Source: Streptomyces filipinensis (GTDB taxonomy: Bacteria; Actinomycetota; Actinomycetes; Streptomycetales; Streptomycetaceae). Taken from it: a stretch of DNA of 64,000 nt. The translations under genes were made by a program, and so were the position numbers. Location: assembly GCF_014649495.1 (NCBI RefSeq), contig NZ_BMTD01000001.1:62001-126000 (forward strand), read 5' to 3'. How positions within the stretch are numbered: the first letter of the stretch is position 1; the number at the start of each line of letters is the position of its first letter. The notes beneath the pieces are model-generated. The model saw only the letters and a list, made by a program, of their open reading frames with translations, was not told the DNA's origin and made no database searches. Of this stretch, positions 17,538 through 25,401 are shown in pieces.

Positions 17538-19901
17538 GTGGCCGCTCAGGTTCAGCAGTCCGCGGTCGGCTCGGTGCACGACGGACACGATTCCGTGCGT
17601 GACCGGGAGATCAGCGTCGAACAGGAACACCTGGACCGGGTGTACCGGCGGCTGGAAGAGAAGATCCACGAAGCCGAGTTCCTGATGAACGACGCGGCCA
17701 AACGCGGCCAGGTCGGCACCCCGGGCGCGCTGGCCGAGCGCGACGCGCAGGTCTTCCGGGCCGGCATCCACCTCAACCGGCTCAACAACGAGTTCGAGGA
17801 CTTCCTCTTCGGCCGCATCGACCTCCTCCTCGGCAAGGACGGCAAGAAGGGGCCCGACGGCGCCTACACCGCCGTGGAACCGGCCGAAGGCGCCGTGCGG
17901 GACGACAACACCGCCGACATCGCCGAGACCCTGCACATCGGCCGCATCGGCGTCCTCGACCAGGACTACGCGCCGCTGGTCATCGACTGGCGGGCACCCG
18001 CCGCCGCGCCCTTCTACCGGGCCACGCCGGTGGAGCCCGGACGGGTCGTACGGCGCCGGGTGATCCGGTCCAAGGGGCGCCGCGTCCTCGGCGTCGAGGA
18101 CGACCTGATGCGCCCCGAGCTGACCGCCCGCCTCGACGGCCGCGAGCTGCCCGTCATCGGAGACGGCGCCCTCATGGCCGCCCTCGGCCAGGCCCGCAGC
18201 CACACCATGCGGGACATCGTCTCCTCCATCCAGGCCGAACAGGACCTGGTCATCCGCGCCCCCGCCGCCTCCATCACCTACGTCGAGGGCGGCCCGGGCA
18301 CCGGCAAGACCGCCGTCGCCCTGCACCGCGCCGCCTACCTGCTCTACCAGGACCGCAGACGCTACGCGGGCGGCATCCTGATCGTCTCGCCGACCCCGCT
18401 GCTCGTGGCCTACACCGAGGGCGTGCTGCCCTCGCTCGGCGAGGAGGGCCAGGTCGCGATCCGCGCGATCGGCTCACTCGCCGTGGACACCGTCGGCGCC
18501 GAGGCCACCCTCTACGACTCCCCGTCCGTGGCCCGCGCCAAGGGCTCCTACCGCATGCTGAAGGTGCTGCGGAAGGCCGCCCGGGGCACGCTGGAGCTGG
18601 GCCTGGCCGGCCCGCCCGCCCAGGACGAGGACAGCGCACCGCGGGCCGTCGACGGCCCTCCCACCCGGCTCCGCGTCGTCGCCTTCGGCCGCCGCCTGGA
18701 GCTGGAGGCACAGGAGCTGGAACGCGTCCGCCGTACCGCCCTCGGCGGCACCGCGCCCGTCAACCTGCTGCGGCCGCGCGCCCGCAAGCTGCTCCTGGAC
18801 GCCCTGTGGGCCAAGTCCGGCGCGGCCGCCCGGCACGCCGACCCCGAGCTGGCCGCCGAGCTGCGCGCCTCCTTCGACGAGGACGTCATCAGCGAGGACC
18901 CCTTCATCGCCTTCCTGGACGCCTGGTGGCCCGAGCTGACGCCGAAGGCGGTGCTCGCCGCGATGGCCGACGAGAGACGGCTGGGCCGCTGGGCCCGCCG
19001 GATCCTCAATCCCGGCGAGGTCCGCAAGGTGGCCCGGTCGCTCCAGCGCGACGGCCACTCCGTGCACGACATCGCCATGCTGGACGAGCTGCAGGCGGTC
19101 CTCGGCGCCCCGGCCCGCCCGAAGAAGCGGCGCGAGCTGGACCCGCTGGACCACCTCACCGGGCTGGAGGAACTGATGCCGGTGCGCGAGGAGACCCAGC
19201 GGGAGCGGGCCGAGCGCCTCGCCCAGGAGCGCACCGAGTACGCGCACGTCATCGTGGACGAGGCGCAGGACCTCACGCCGATGCAGTGGCGCATGGTCGG
19301 CCGCCGCGGCCGGCACGCCACCTGGACGGTCGTCGGTGACCCGGCCCAGTCCTCCTGGTCCGACCCGGACGAGGCGGCCGAGGCCCGCGACGAGGCCCTC
19401 GGCACCCGCCCCCGGCGCCGTTTCCAGCTCACCGTGAACTACCGCAACCCCGCCGAGATCGCCGAGCTGGCCGCCAAGGTGCTGGCGCTGGCCATGCCCG
19501 GCTCCGAGGCGCCCACCGCCGTGCGGTCCACCGGGATCGAGCCGCGCTTCCGTGTCGTGCGGCAGGGCCTGGAGCGGACCGTGCGGGCCGAGGCCGAGCG
19601 GCTGCTGGACCTGGTGGACGGTACGGTCGGCGTGGTCGTCGCCATGAACCGGCGCGAGGAGGCGCGGCGCTGGCTGGCCGGGCTCGGCGACCGGGTGGTG
19701 GCGCTCGGCAGCCTGGAGGCCAAGGGCCTGGAGTACGACGCGACCGTGGTCGTCTCGCCGGCGGAGATCGCCGACGAGTCCCCGGCCGGCCTGCGCGTGC
19801 TGTACGTGGCGCTGACCCGGGCCACGCAGCAGCTGACGGTGGTGTCGGGGGAGCGGGACGAGCCGGACGCGGCCGGGGTGCCGGATCTGCTGAGGGACTG
19901 A
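17538..19901 (+). CDS. HelD/HelR-like RNA polymerase-associated helicase
   Basis: A 787-residue superfamily I (UvrD-like) protein. A coiled-coil N-terminus (residues about 28-100) precedes a split helicase core with Walker A GGPGTGKT at 251-258, Walker B VIVDEAQD near 570-580 and motif VI VALTRATQ near the C-terminus. The long N-terminal antiparallel coil marks the HelD family, which binds RNA polymerase, recycles stalled enzyme and in actinobacteria can confer rifamycin tolerance. No inverted repeat resembling a rifamycin-associated element was recognised in the 60-bp gap upstream. The start is GTG 17538 after AAGGGGG. Confidence 0.9.
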   Translation: MAAQVQQSAVGSVHDGHDSVRDREISVEQEHLDRVYRRLEEKIHEAEFLMNDAAKRGQVGTPGALAERDAQVFRAGIHLNRLNNEFEDFLFGRIDLLLGKDGKKGPDGAYTAVEPAEGAVRDDNTADIAETLHIGRIGVLDQDYAPLVIDWRAPAAAPFYRATPVEPGRVVRRRVIRSKGRRVLGVEDDLMRPELTARLDGRELPVIGDGALMAALGQARSHTMRDIVSSIQAEQDLVIRAPAASITYVEGGPGTGKTAVALHRAAYLLYQDRRRYAGGILIVSPTPLLVAYTEGVLPSLGEEGQVAIRAIGSLAVDTVGAEATLYDSPSVARAKGSYRMLKVLRKAARGTLELGLAGPPAQDEDSAPRAVDGPPTRLRVVAFGRRLELEAQELERVRRTALGGTAPVNLLRPRARKLLLDALWAKSGAAARHADPELAAELRASFDEDVISEDPFIAFLDAWWPELTPKAVLAAMADERRLGRWARRILNPGEVRKVARSLQRDGHSVHDIAMLDELQAVLGAPARPKKRRELDPLDHLTGLEELMPVREETQRERAERLAQERTEYAHVIVDEAQDLTPMQWRMVGRRGRHATWTVVGDPAQSSWSDPDEAAEARDEALGTRPRRRFQLTVNYRNPAEIAELAAKVLALAMPGSEAPTAVRSTGIEPRFRVVRQGLERTVRAEAERLLDLVDGTVGVVVAMNRREEARRWLAGLGDRVVALGSLEAKGLEYDATVVVSPAEIADESPAGLRVLYVALTRATQQLTVVSGERDEPDAAGVPDLLRD

Positions 19902-19947
19902 CTTTCCGGTGAACTCCCCGCGGGGGGAATGGTCTCCGGCGTCCGTT

Positions 19948-19956
19948 TGTTAGCCT
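19948..19956 (+). promoter_or_regulatory. Extended -10 promoter element for the structured RNA
   Basis: TGTTAGCCT gives TG-N-TAGCCT, an extended -10. The predicted transcription start falls at about 19960-19963, exactly where the closing helix of the downstream RNA begins. No clear -35 is visible. Confidence 0.5.
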
Positions 19957-19959
19957 GGG

Positions 19960-20100
19960 TACGGCACCGGCTCGATCCAAGCCCCCGGGCCCAACCTTCG
20001 TCCCTGAGAGGGACCACTTGCCGCGAGGCGAGCATGGCGGGCCGGTGCCGTACGCGTGGGAGGCCCACGTCACACACATGTGACGTGGGCCTCCTTCTTT
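19960..20100 (+). ncRNA. Candidate structured small RNA (or 5' leader) with intrinsic terminator
   Basis: An 11-bp perfect closing helix (19960-19970 with 20042-20052) encloses about 71 bases that contain at least one inner hairpin (GTCCCT-GAG-AGGGAC) and C- and G-rich arms that could pair further. A perfect 15-bp terminator stem follows. No ribosome-binding site or convincing reading frame is inside. It lies in the 390-bp gap between helD and the malic enzyme gene, on the same strand as both. I recall that a small RNA was reported from the equivalent S. coelicolor interval but could not check. It does not match TPP, SAM, glycine, ydaO or T-box signatures that I know. Confidence 0.65.
20059..20100 (+). 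terminator. Strong intrinsic terminator of the structured RNA
   Basis: A perfect 15-bp stem (20059-20073 with 20080-20094) with a 6-base loop and TTCTTT tail. It ends about 190 bases before the malic enzyme start, so the upstream RNA is either independent or part of an attenuator. Confidence 0.9.
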
Positions 20101-20291
20101 GCCCCGCATGCCCCTTCCGCCACCTGATCATTTCTCGTATGGTGGAAGTGGTTTTCCGAAATTGCGCGCCTGACCGTGCGCCTGCTGTGAACAAAACGTC
20201 CGCAATGCCGGGCGGCTATCACGTACTCACGGGTAGGTGCGACGATCGGACGGCACAACTCGCGACTCGGTGAAAGCAGAGGAAGTCGGCC

Positions 20292-21707
20292 ATGGCAACG
20301 GCGCCCAGCGTCTCCTACTCGATGACCATCCGGCTGGAGGTGCCCGCGAGCGGAACCGCCGTCTCGCAGCTCACCACCGCGGTGGAGTCCTCCGGAGGCT
20401 CGGTGACCGGCCTCGACGTCACCGCGTCCGGTCACGAGAAGCTCCGTATCGACGTCACGATCGCGGCCTCGTCCACCGCGCACGCCGACGAGATCGTCGA
20501 GAAACTCCGCGGCATCGAGGGCGTCACGCTCGGCAAGGTCTCCGACCGTACGTTCCTGATGCACCTCGGCGGCAAGATCGAGATGGCGTCGAAGCACCCC
20601 ATCCGCAACCGTGACGACCTGTCCATGGTGTACACGCCGGGTGTGGCCCGCGTCTGCATGGCGATCGCCCAGAACCCCGAGGACGCCCGCCGCCTCACCA
20701 TCAAGCGCAACTCCGTTGCGGTCGTGACGGACGGATCCGCCGTGCTCGGCCTCGGCAACATCGGCCCCAAGGCCGCGCTGCCCGTCATGGAGGGCAAGGC
20801 GGCCCTCTTCAAGCGCTTCGCCGGCATCGACGCCTGGCCGATCTGCCTGGACACCCAGGACACCGACGCCATCGTCGAGATCGTCAAGGCGATCGCCCCC
20901 GGGTTCGCCGGCATCAACCTGGAGGACATCTCCGCGCCGCGCTGCTTCGAGATCGAGGCCCGGCTGCGCGAGGCCCTCGACATCCCCGTCTTCCACGACG
21001 ACCAGCACGGCACCGCCATCGTCGTCCTCGCCGCCCTCACCAACGCCCTGCGCGTCACGGACAAGGCGATCGAGAACATCCGGGTCGTCATGTCCGGCGC
21101 CGGCGCGGCCGGTACGGCCATCCTCAAGCTGCTGCTGGCGGCGGGCGTGAAGAACGCCGTCGTCGCCGACATCCACGGTGTCGTCCACTCCGGCCGCGAG
21201 GACCTGGTGAACGCCCCCGTCGACTCGCCGCTGCGCTGGATCGCCGACAACACCAACCCCGAGGGCCTCACCGGCACCCTCAAGGAGGCCGTGCGAGGCG
21301 CCGACGTCTTCATCGGTGTCTCGGCCCCCAACGTCCTCGACGGCGACGACGTGGCCGCCATGGCCGACGGTGCCATCGTGTTCGCGCTCGCGAACCCCGA
21401 CCCCGAGGTCGACCCGGCAATCGCCCGGCAGACGGCGGCCGTTGTGGCCACCGGCCGCTCCGACTTCCCGAACCAGATCAACAACGTGCTGGTCTTCCCG
21501 GGTGTCTTCCGCGGCCTGCTGGACGCCCAGTCCCGCACCGTCAACACCGAGATGATGCTCGCCGCCGCCCAGGCCCTGGCCGACGTGGTCAGCCAGGACG
21601 AGCTGAACCCGAACTACATCATCCCCAGCGTCTTCAACGACAAGGTCGCGGGCGCGGTCGCCGGCGCCGTCCGCGAGGCCGCGAAGGCGGCCGGGGCGAC
21701 GGCCTAG
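20292..21707 (+). CDS. NAD(P)-dependent malic enzyme with N-terminal ACT domain
   Basis: Oxidative decarboxylation of malate to pyruvate, linking the TCA cycle with pyruvate metabolism. The 471 residues have an ACT-like regulatory domain at about 9-85, the catalytic Tyr in MVYTPGVAR (Tyr114), GSAVLGLGNIGP at 148-159, the metal-binding HDDQHG at 235-240 and the dinucleotide-binding GAGAAGT at 269-275. The ACT domain suggests allosteric control by a small ligand. ATG 20292 follows AGGAAG. Cofactor preference cannot be read with certainty; the Streptomyces enzyme at this locus is, from memory, NAD-dependent. The 190 bases upstream contain an A+T-richer stretch near 20125-20160 that may be its promoter. 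Confidence 0.93.
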   Translation: MATAPSVSYSMTIRLEVPASGTAVSQLTTAVESSGGSVTGLDVTASGHEKLRIDVTIAASSTAHADEIVEKLRGIEGVTLGKVSDRTFLMHLGGKIEMASKHPIRNRDDLSMVYTPGVARVCMAIAQNPEDARRLTIKRNSVAVVTDGSAVLGLGNIGPKAALPVMEGKAALFKRFAGIDAWPICLDTQDTDAIVEIVKAIAPGFAGINLEDISAPRCFEIEARLREALDIPVFHDDQHGTAIVVLAALTNALRVTDKAIENIRVVMSGAGAAGTAILKLLLAAGVKNAVVADIHGVVHSGREDLVNAPVDSPLRWIADNTNPEGLTGTLKEAVRGADVFIGVSAPNVLDGDDVAAMADGAIVFALANPDPEVDPAIARQTAAVVATGRSDFPNQINNVLVFPGVFRGLLDAQSRTVNTEMMLAAAQALADVVSQDELNPNYIIPSVFNDKVAGAVAGAVREAAKAAGATA

Positions 21708-22078
21708 CACCCGCCCCGGAACGGATCCGGCCGGGCGCCCTCGCGCCCGGCCAGGTGAAGGAGAAGAGGCGGCCGGGCGTCGGCCCGGTGACGGCGTGCC
21801 GTACTGTGCAGGGGCTGTGAGGATCACCACGACGGCCCGTGCACCGGCGCGTCGTGGAACCAGCTGATGCCGGGCGCGCTCTAGGGTGACGCCGGGCGGG
21901 CGCCTTTCGTGTGACTCCCCAGGGTGTTCTCACGACTCCTACGGGTGCCGGATTGGCTTTACCGCCGCAGGTAGGGGCAGGATGCGTCCCTGGGCGCGAG
22001 CGCATCGGCATCGCAGTGCCACGGGCGGATCCGCCGCGCGGCACACCCCAACGGCAAGAAAAACACGGGAGTAACAAC
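21708..22078 (+). other. 371-bp gap between malic enzyme and hupA
   Basis: It holds a 10-bp G+C hairpin at 21729-21752 (probable terminator without T-run) and a second 8-bp stem at 21827-21834 with 21850-21857. No open frame with a ribosome-binding site was found. The right half should carry the hupA promoter, but no convincing -35/-10 pair was recognised. Confidence 0.5.
21729..21752 (+). terminator. Hairpin after malic enzyme
   Basis: A perfect 10-bp stem GGCCGGGCGC / GCGCCCGGCC with loop CCTC, 22 bases after the stop codon; no T-run. Confidence 0.6.
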
Positions 22079-22360
22079 ATGAACCGCAGTGAGCTGGTGG
22101 CCGCGCTGGCCGACCGCGCCGAGGTGACCCGCAAGGACGCCGACGCCGTGCTGGCCGCGTTCGCCGAGACCGTCGGCGAGATCGTCGCCAAGGGCGACGA
22201 GAAGGTCACCATCCCGGGCTTCCTGACCTTCGAGCGCACCCACCGTGCCGCTCGCACCGCGCGCAACCCGCAGACCGGCGAGCCCATCAACATCCCCGCC
22301 GGCTACAGCGTGAAGGTCACCGCGGGCTCCAAGCTCAAGGAAGCGGCCAAGGGCAAGTAA
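22079..22360 (+). CDS. hupA: DNA-binding protein HU (HupA type)
   Basis: A 93-residue histone-like protein that bends and compacts the nucleoid DNA. The sequence MNRSELVAALADRAEV, GDEKVTIPGFLTFE and ARTARNPQTGEPINIPAG are HU hallmarks, the last containing the intercalating Pro-loop. It has no Lys/Ala-rich C-terminal extension, so it is HupA-type, not the longer HupS. GGGAG precedes ATG 22079. Monocistronic, closed by a large terminator shared with murA. Confidence 0.97.
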   Translation: MNRSELVAALADRAEVTRKDADAVLAAFAETVGEIVAKGDEKVTIPGFLTFERTHRAARTARNPQTGEPINIPAGYSVKVTAGSKLKEAAKGK

Positions 22361-22437
22361 GCGGAAGCGCTCCGCTTCGAGCGCCGGTCCACCGGAGCGC
22401 CGTTCGACCGGAGCGCCGTGGGCGACTGCGGGCCCGT

Positions 22438-22480
22438 CGTGGCTGGTCGCGCAGTTCCCCGCGCCCCTTCGGGGCGCGCC
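22438..22480 (+). repeat. Dispersed Streptomyces intergenic repeat (GTTCCCCGCGCCCC hairpin)
   Basis: The core GCAGTTCCCCGCGCCCC is followed by TTC and GGGGCGCG, forming a short hairpin. Closely similar blocks are, in my experience, scattered at many gene ends in Streptomyces genomes. A related copy is present at 40461-40492 in this window. Function unknown. Confidence 0.6.
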
Positions 22481-22493
22481 TTCGCCGAAGACG

Positions 22494-22538
22494 CCGAAAG
22501 GGCGGCCCCCCTCATGACGAGGGGGGCCGCCCTTTCGG
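22494..22538. terminator. Large bidirectional terminator between hupA and murA
   Basis: A perfect 20-bp stem (22494-22513 with 22519-22538) with a 5-base loop ATGAC. It is the longest perfect hairpin found here and stands between convergent hupA and murA, 12 bases from the murA stop. Confidence 0.9.
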
Positions 22539-22550
22539 TACGTGCGGGGT

Positions 22551-23891
22551 CTAGCCGAGCGCCTTGCCCGGCAGCTCCACCTTCGCGCCGAGTTCCACGA
22601 GCTTCTCCATGAAGTTCTCGTAGCCGCGGTTGATCAGGTCGATGCCGTGGACGCGGGACGTGCCCTCGGCGGCCAGGGCCGCGATCAGGTACGAGAAGCC
22701 GCCGCGCAGGTCGGGGATGACCAGGTCGGCGCCCTGCAGCTTGGTGGGTCCTGAGACGACCGCGGAGTGCAGGAAGTTGCGCTGGCCGAAGCGGCAGTCG
22801 GAACCGCCCAGGCACTCGCGGTAGAGCTGGATGTGGGCGCCCATCTGGTTCAGGGCCGAGGTGAAGCCCAGACGGGACTCGTAGACCGTCTCGTGGATGA
22901 TGGACAGGCCCGTGGCCTGCGTGAGGGCCACGACCAGCGGCTGCTGCCAGTCGGTCTGGAAACCGGGGTGGACGTCCGTCTCCAGCGCGATGGACTTCAA
23001 CTGGCCGCCGGGGTGCCAGAAACGGATGCCCTCGTCTTCGATCTCGAAGGCACCGCCCACCTTCCGGTAGGTGTTCAGGAACGTCATCATCGAGCGCTGC
23101 TGGGCGCCGCGGACGTAGATGTTGCCGTTGGTCGCGAGCGCCGCCGACGCCCAGGACGCCGCCTCCAGGCGGTCCGACAGGGCGCGGTGGGTGTAGCCGC
23201 CGAGCTTGTCCACACCGGTGATGCGGATCGTGCGGTCGGTGTCCATCGCGATGATCGCGCCCATCTTCTGCAGCACGCAGATGAGGTCCTCGATCTCCGG
23301 CTCGACGGCCGCGTTGGACAACTCGGTGACGCCCTCGGCGAGTACGGCCGTCAGCAGCACCTGCTCGGTCGCGCCCACGGACGGGTACGGCAGCCGGATC
23401 TTCGTACCGCGCAGTCGCTGCGGGGCCTCCAGGTACTGCCCGTCCGCGCGCTTCTCGATCGTCGCGCCGAACTGCCGCAGCACGTCGAAGTGGAAGTCGA
23501 TGGGCCGGCCGCCGATGTCACAGCCGCCGAGGCCCGGGATGAACGCGTGCCCGAGACGGTGCAGCAGCGGGCCGCAGAACAGGATCGGGATACGGCTCGA
23601 CCCCGCGTGGGCATCGATGTCAGCCACGTTGGCGCTCTCGACATGCGTCGGGTCGAGCACCAGCTCGCCGGGCTCGTCGCCCGGACGGACCGTCACACCG
23701 TGCAGCTGGAGCAGGCCGCGGACGACCCGCACGTCACGGATGTCGGGAACGTTGCGCAGTCGGCTCGGCGCGCTGCCCAGCAGGGCGGCGACCATGGCCT
23801 TCGGTACGAGGTTCTTCGCACCGCGGACACGGATCTCGCCCTCCAGCGGGGTTCCGCCGTGGACAAGGAGGACATCGTCGTTGACGGTCAT
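22551..23891 (-). CDS. murA: UDP-N-acetylglucosamine 1-carboxyvinyltransferase MurA
   Basis: First committed step of peptidoglycan precursor synthesis: transfer of enolpyruvate from PEP to UDP-GlcNAc in the cytoplasm; the target of fosfomycin. The 446 residues include RGAKN (Lys26/Asn27 of the active site) and GGCDIGGRPIDFH with the catalytic Cys at 124, so the enzyme keeps the fosfomycin-reactive Cys rather than Asp. ATG 23891 lies 278 bp from divergent yqgE. A perfect palindrome sits 67 bases upstream of the start. Confidence 0.96.
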   Translation of the reverse strand: MTVNDDVLLVHGGTPLEGEIRVRGAKNLVPKAMVAALLGSAPSRLRNVPDIRDVRVVRGLLQLHGVTVRPGDEPGELVLDPTHVESANVADIDAHAGSSRIPILFCGPLLHRLGHAFIPGLGGCDIGGRPIDFHFDVLRQFGATIEKRADGQYLEAPQRLRGTKIRLPYPSVGATEQVLLTAVLAEGVTELSNAAVEPEIEDLICVLQKMGAIIAMDTDRTIRITGVDKLGGYTHRALSDRLEAASWASAALATNGNIYVRGAQQRSMMTFLNTYRKVGGAFEIEDEGIRFWHPGGQLKSIALETDVHPGFQTDWQQPLVVALTQATGLSIIHETVYESRLGFTSALNQMGAHIQLYRECLGGSDCRFGQRNFLHSAVVSGPTKLQGADLVIPDLRGGFSYLIAALAAEGTSRVHGIDLINRGYENFMEKLVELGAKVELPGKALG

Positions 23892-23957
23892 GTATCTCGC
23901 GTTCCGATGAGTTGGGCAGGGTCCGGCCGATCACTGTGCGCAGGGGCCGGGAAGACA

Positions 23958-23976
23958 GGGTAATCGCCGATTACCC
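23958..23976. promoter_or_regulatory. Perfect palindrome between murA and yqgE, candidate operator
   Basis: GGGTAATC-GCC-GATTACCC: 8-bp arms and a 3-base centre, standing in the divergent region at 67 bases from the murA start and 194 bases from yqgE. The short centre and A+T-rich inner arms fit a dimeric repressor site better than a terminator. Confidence 0.5.
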
Positions 23977-24169
23977 CCCGTCCGTAAGTCCCCGTACCGT
24001 CCAGCCACGTCATAGCTGTGTCACAACACGAACCGTTCCCTTTCGGGCACATGGGGTCACCGGCCGGCCGCCGGTCGCGGGTGTGCGCCCGGGGCGCTTC
24101 CGTGCTCCCTGAGCTGCGTTCACTCCTCGGCTCCGATTGGCTCCCCACTGAAGGGGAAGATGCGGGATC

Positions 24170-24751
24170 ATGTCTGGCATGACCGAGGTGTCCTCGCTCA
24201 CAGGGCGGCTGCTCGTGGCCACTCCCGCCCTGGCGGACCCGAACTTCGACCGCGCGGTGGTGCTCCTTCTCGACCACGACGAGGAGGGTTCCCTCGGTGT
24301 CGTCCTCAACCGCCCCACGCCGGTGGACGTGGGCGACATCCTGGAGGGCTGGGCCGACCTCGCCGGTGAGCCCGGTGTGGTGTTCCAGGGCGGCCCGGTC
24401 TCGCTGGACTCGGCGCTCGGCGTCGCGGTCATCCCGGGCGGCGCGAACGGCGACCTCGCACCGCTCGGCTGGCGCCGGGTGCACGGCGCGATCGGCCTGG
24501 TCGACCTGGAGGCCCCGCCCGAACTGCTCGCCGCGGCCCTCGGGTCCTTGCGGATCTTCGCCGGATACTCCGGCTGGGGCCCCGGTCAGCTGGAGGACGA
24601 GTTGGTCGAGGGCGCCTGGTACGTGGTCGAGTCCGAGCCAGGAGACGTCTCCTCGCCGGCCCCGGAGAGACTCTGGCGCGAGGTCCTGCGCCGCCAGCGC
24701 AACGAACTCGCGATGGTGGCCACGTATCCGGACGACCCTTCGCTCAACTGA
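24170..24751 (+). CDS. YqgE/AlgH (UPF0301, DUF179) family protein
   Basis: A 193-residue conserved cytoplasmic protein of unknown biochemical function; AlgH in Pseudomonas influences alginate regulation. Family signatures are LTGRLLVATPALADPNFDRAVVLLLDHDEEGSLGVVLNRPT (read in parts) and VFQGGPV, with YSGWGPGQLEDEL near residues 140-150. ATGs at 24170 and 24179 are both possible; GGGGAAG upstream fits either. The next gene starts 29 bases after its stop, suggesting an operon. Confidence 0.92.
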   Translation: MSGMTEVSSLTGRLLVATPALADPNFDRAVVLLLDHDEEGSLGVVLNRPTPVDVGDILEGWADLAGEPGVVFQGGPVSLDSALGVAVIPGGANGDLAPLGWRRVHGAIGLVDLEAPPELLAAALGSLRIFAGYSGWGPGQLEDELVEGAWYVVESEPGDVSSPAPERLWREVLRRQRNELAMVATYPDDPSLN

Positions 24752-24780
24752 TGCGGGTGCGCTTCAGTACCCTGTCTGGT

Positions 24781-25062
24781 ATGAGCACTCTTGAGCCCGA
24801 GCGCGGGACTGGTACGGGGACCCTCGTAGAGCCGACGCCACAGGTGTCCCACGGCGACGGCGACCACGAGCGCTTCGCCCATTACGTCCAGAAGGACAAG
24901 ATCATGGCGAGCGCCCTCGACGGCACCCCCGTCGTGGCGCTGTGCGGCAAGGTCTGGGTGCCGGGCCGCGACCCGAAGAAGTACCCCGTGTGCCCCATGT
25001 GCAAGGAGATCTACGAGTCCATGGGCAGCGGTGGCGAGGACAAGGGCGGCGACAAGAAGTAG
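24781..25062 (+). CDS. DUF3039 small protein with Cys residues
   Basis: A 93-residue actinobacterial protein of unknown function. The C-terminal half has LCGKVWVPGRDPKKYPVCPMCKEIYE, where one Cys and a CPMC pair could bind zinc or iron. The highly acidic N-terminus and Lys/Gly-rich tail are probably disordered. An in-frame ATG at 24751 exists, but ATG 24781 gives the family N-terminus. Likely cotranscribed with the YqgE gene. Confidence 0.85.
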   Translation: MSTLEPERGTGTGTLVEPTPQVSHGDGDHERFAHYVQKDKIMASALDGTPVVALCGKVWVPGRDPKKYPVCPMCKEIYESMGSGGEDKGGDKK

Positions 25063-25401
25063 CCGGTCCTGTGACGGTCCGCCCGTCGGTCTGAGTTCTC
25101 GCGAGACCCCTGGGGTGCGCGCGTGCGACACGCGCGCCCCGGGGGTCTTCGCGTTTTCCGGTCGGAGTGGCTCAGACCTCTTGTCGCCATGTCCATGCGG
25201 TCCTTAGCCTGAGGGTTGTGCAGGGCGAAACAGTCATTGCGCATATTGCAACAAATGGTGCTCGATCGTTTCGGTGCCGATCGCCTGACTGTCACCGCCT
25301 GATCGCCTGACCACCGCCTGATCGCGTGCTTGCCGCCACCATCCTCACGCGATTCCGTTTCCGCTTCCGGACCACCTTGCCGATCAGGTGAAGGACTGAA
25401 C
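25063..25401 (+). other. 339-bp gap: terminator plus promoter region of the hexosaminidase
   Basis: The left third holds a terminator. Centre: an A+T-richer block with TTGC-N7-GCAA at 25237-25251, a weak LacI/ROK-like dyad. Right part: the 13-base string ACCGCCTGATCGC occurs twice (about 25296 and 25314), with partial copies nearby. No dre-like DasR site was recognised. No gene seen. Confidence 0.45.
25104..25147 (+). terminator. Terminator after the DUF3039 gene
   Basis: A long imperfect G+C stem with arms AGACCCC (25104-25110) and GGGGTCT (25141-25147), continuing inwards through GCGCGCGT / ACGCGCGC; TCTTCGCGTTTT follows. Confidence 0.75.

Noticed and set aside
19995..20030. TPP riboswitch suggested by CTGAGA in the structured RNA
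   Set aside because: CTGAGA here is part of a simple hairpin (GTCCCT-GAG-AGGGAC), and the other conserved TPP segments are missing.
25063..25401. DasR (dre) site before the GH20 hexosaminidase
   Set aside because: No 16-bp sequence resembling ACTGGTCTAGACCACT was found; only a weak TTGC-N7-GCAA dyad.
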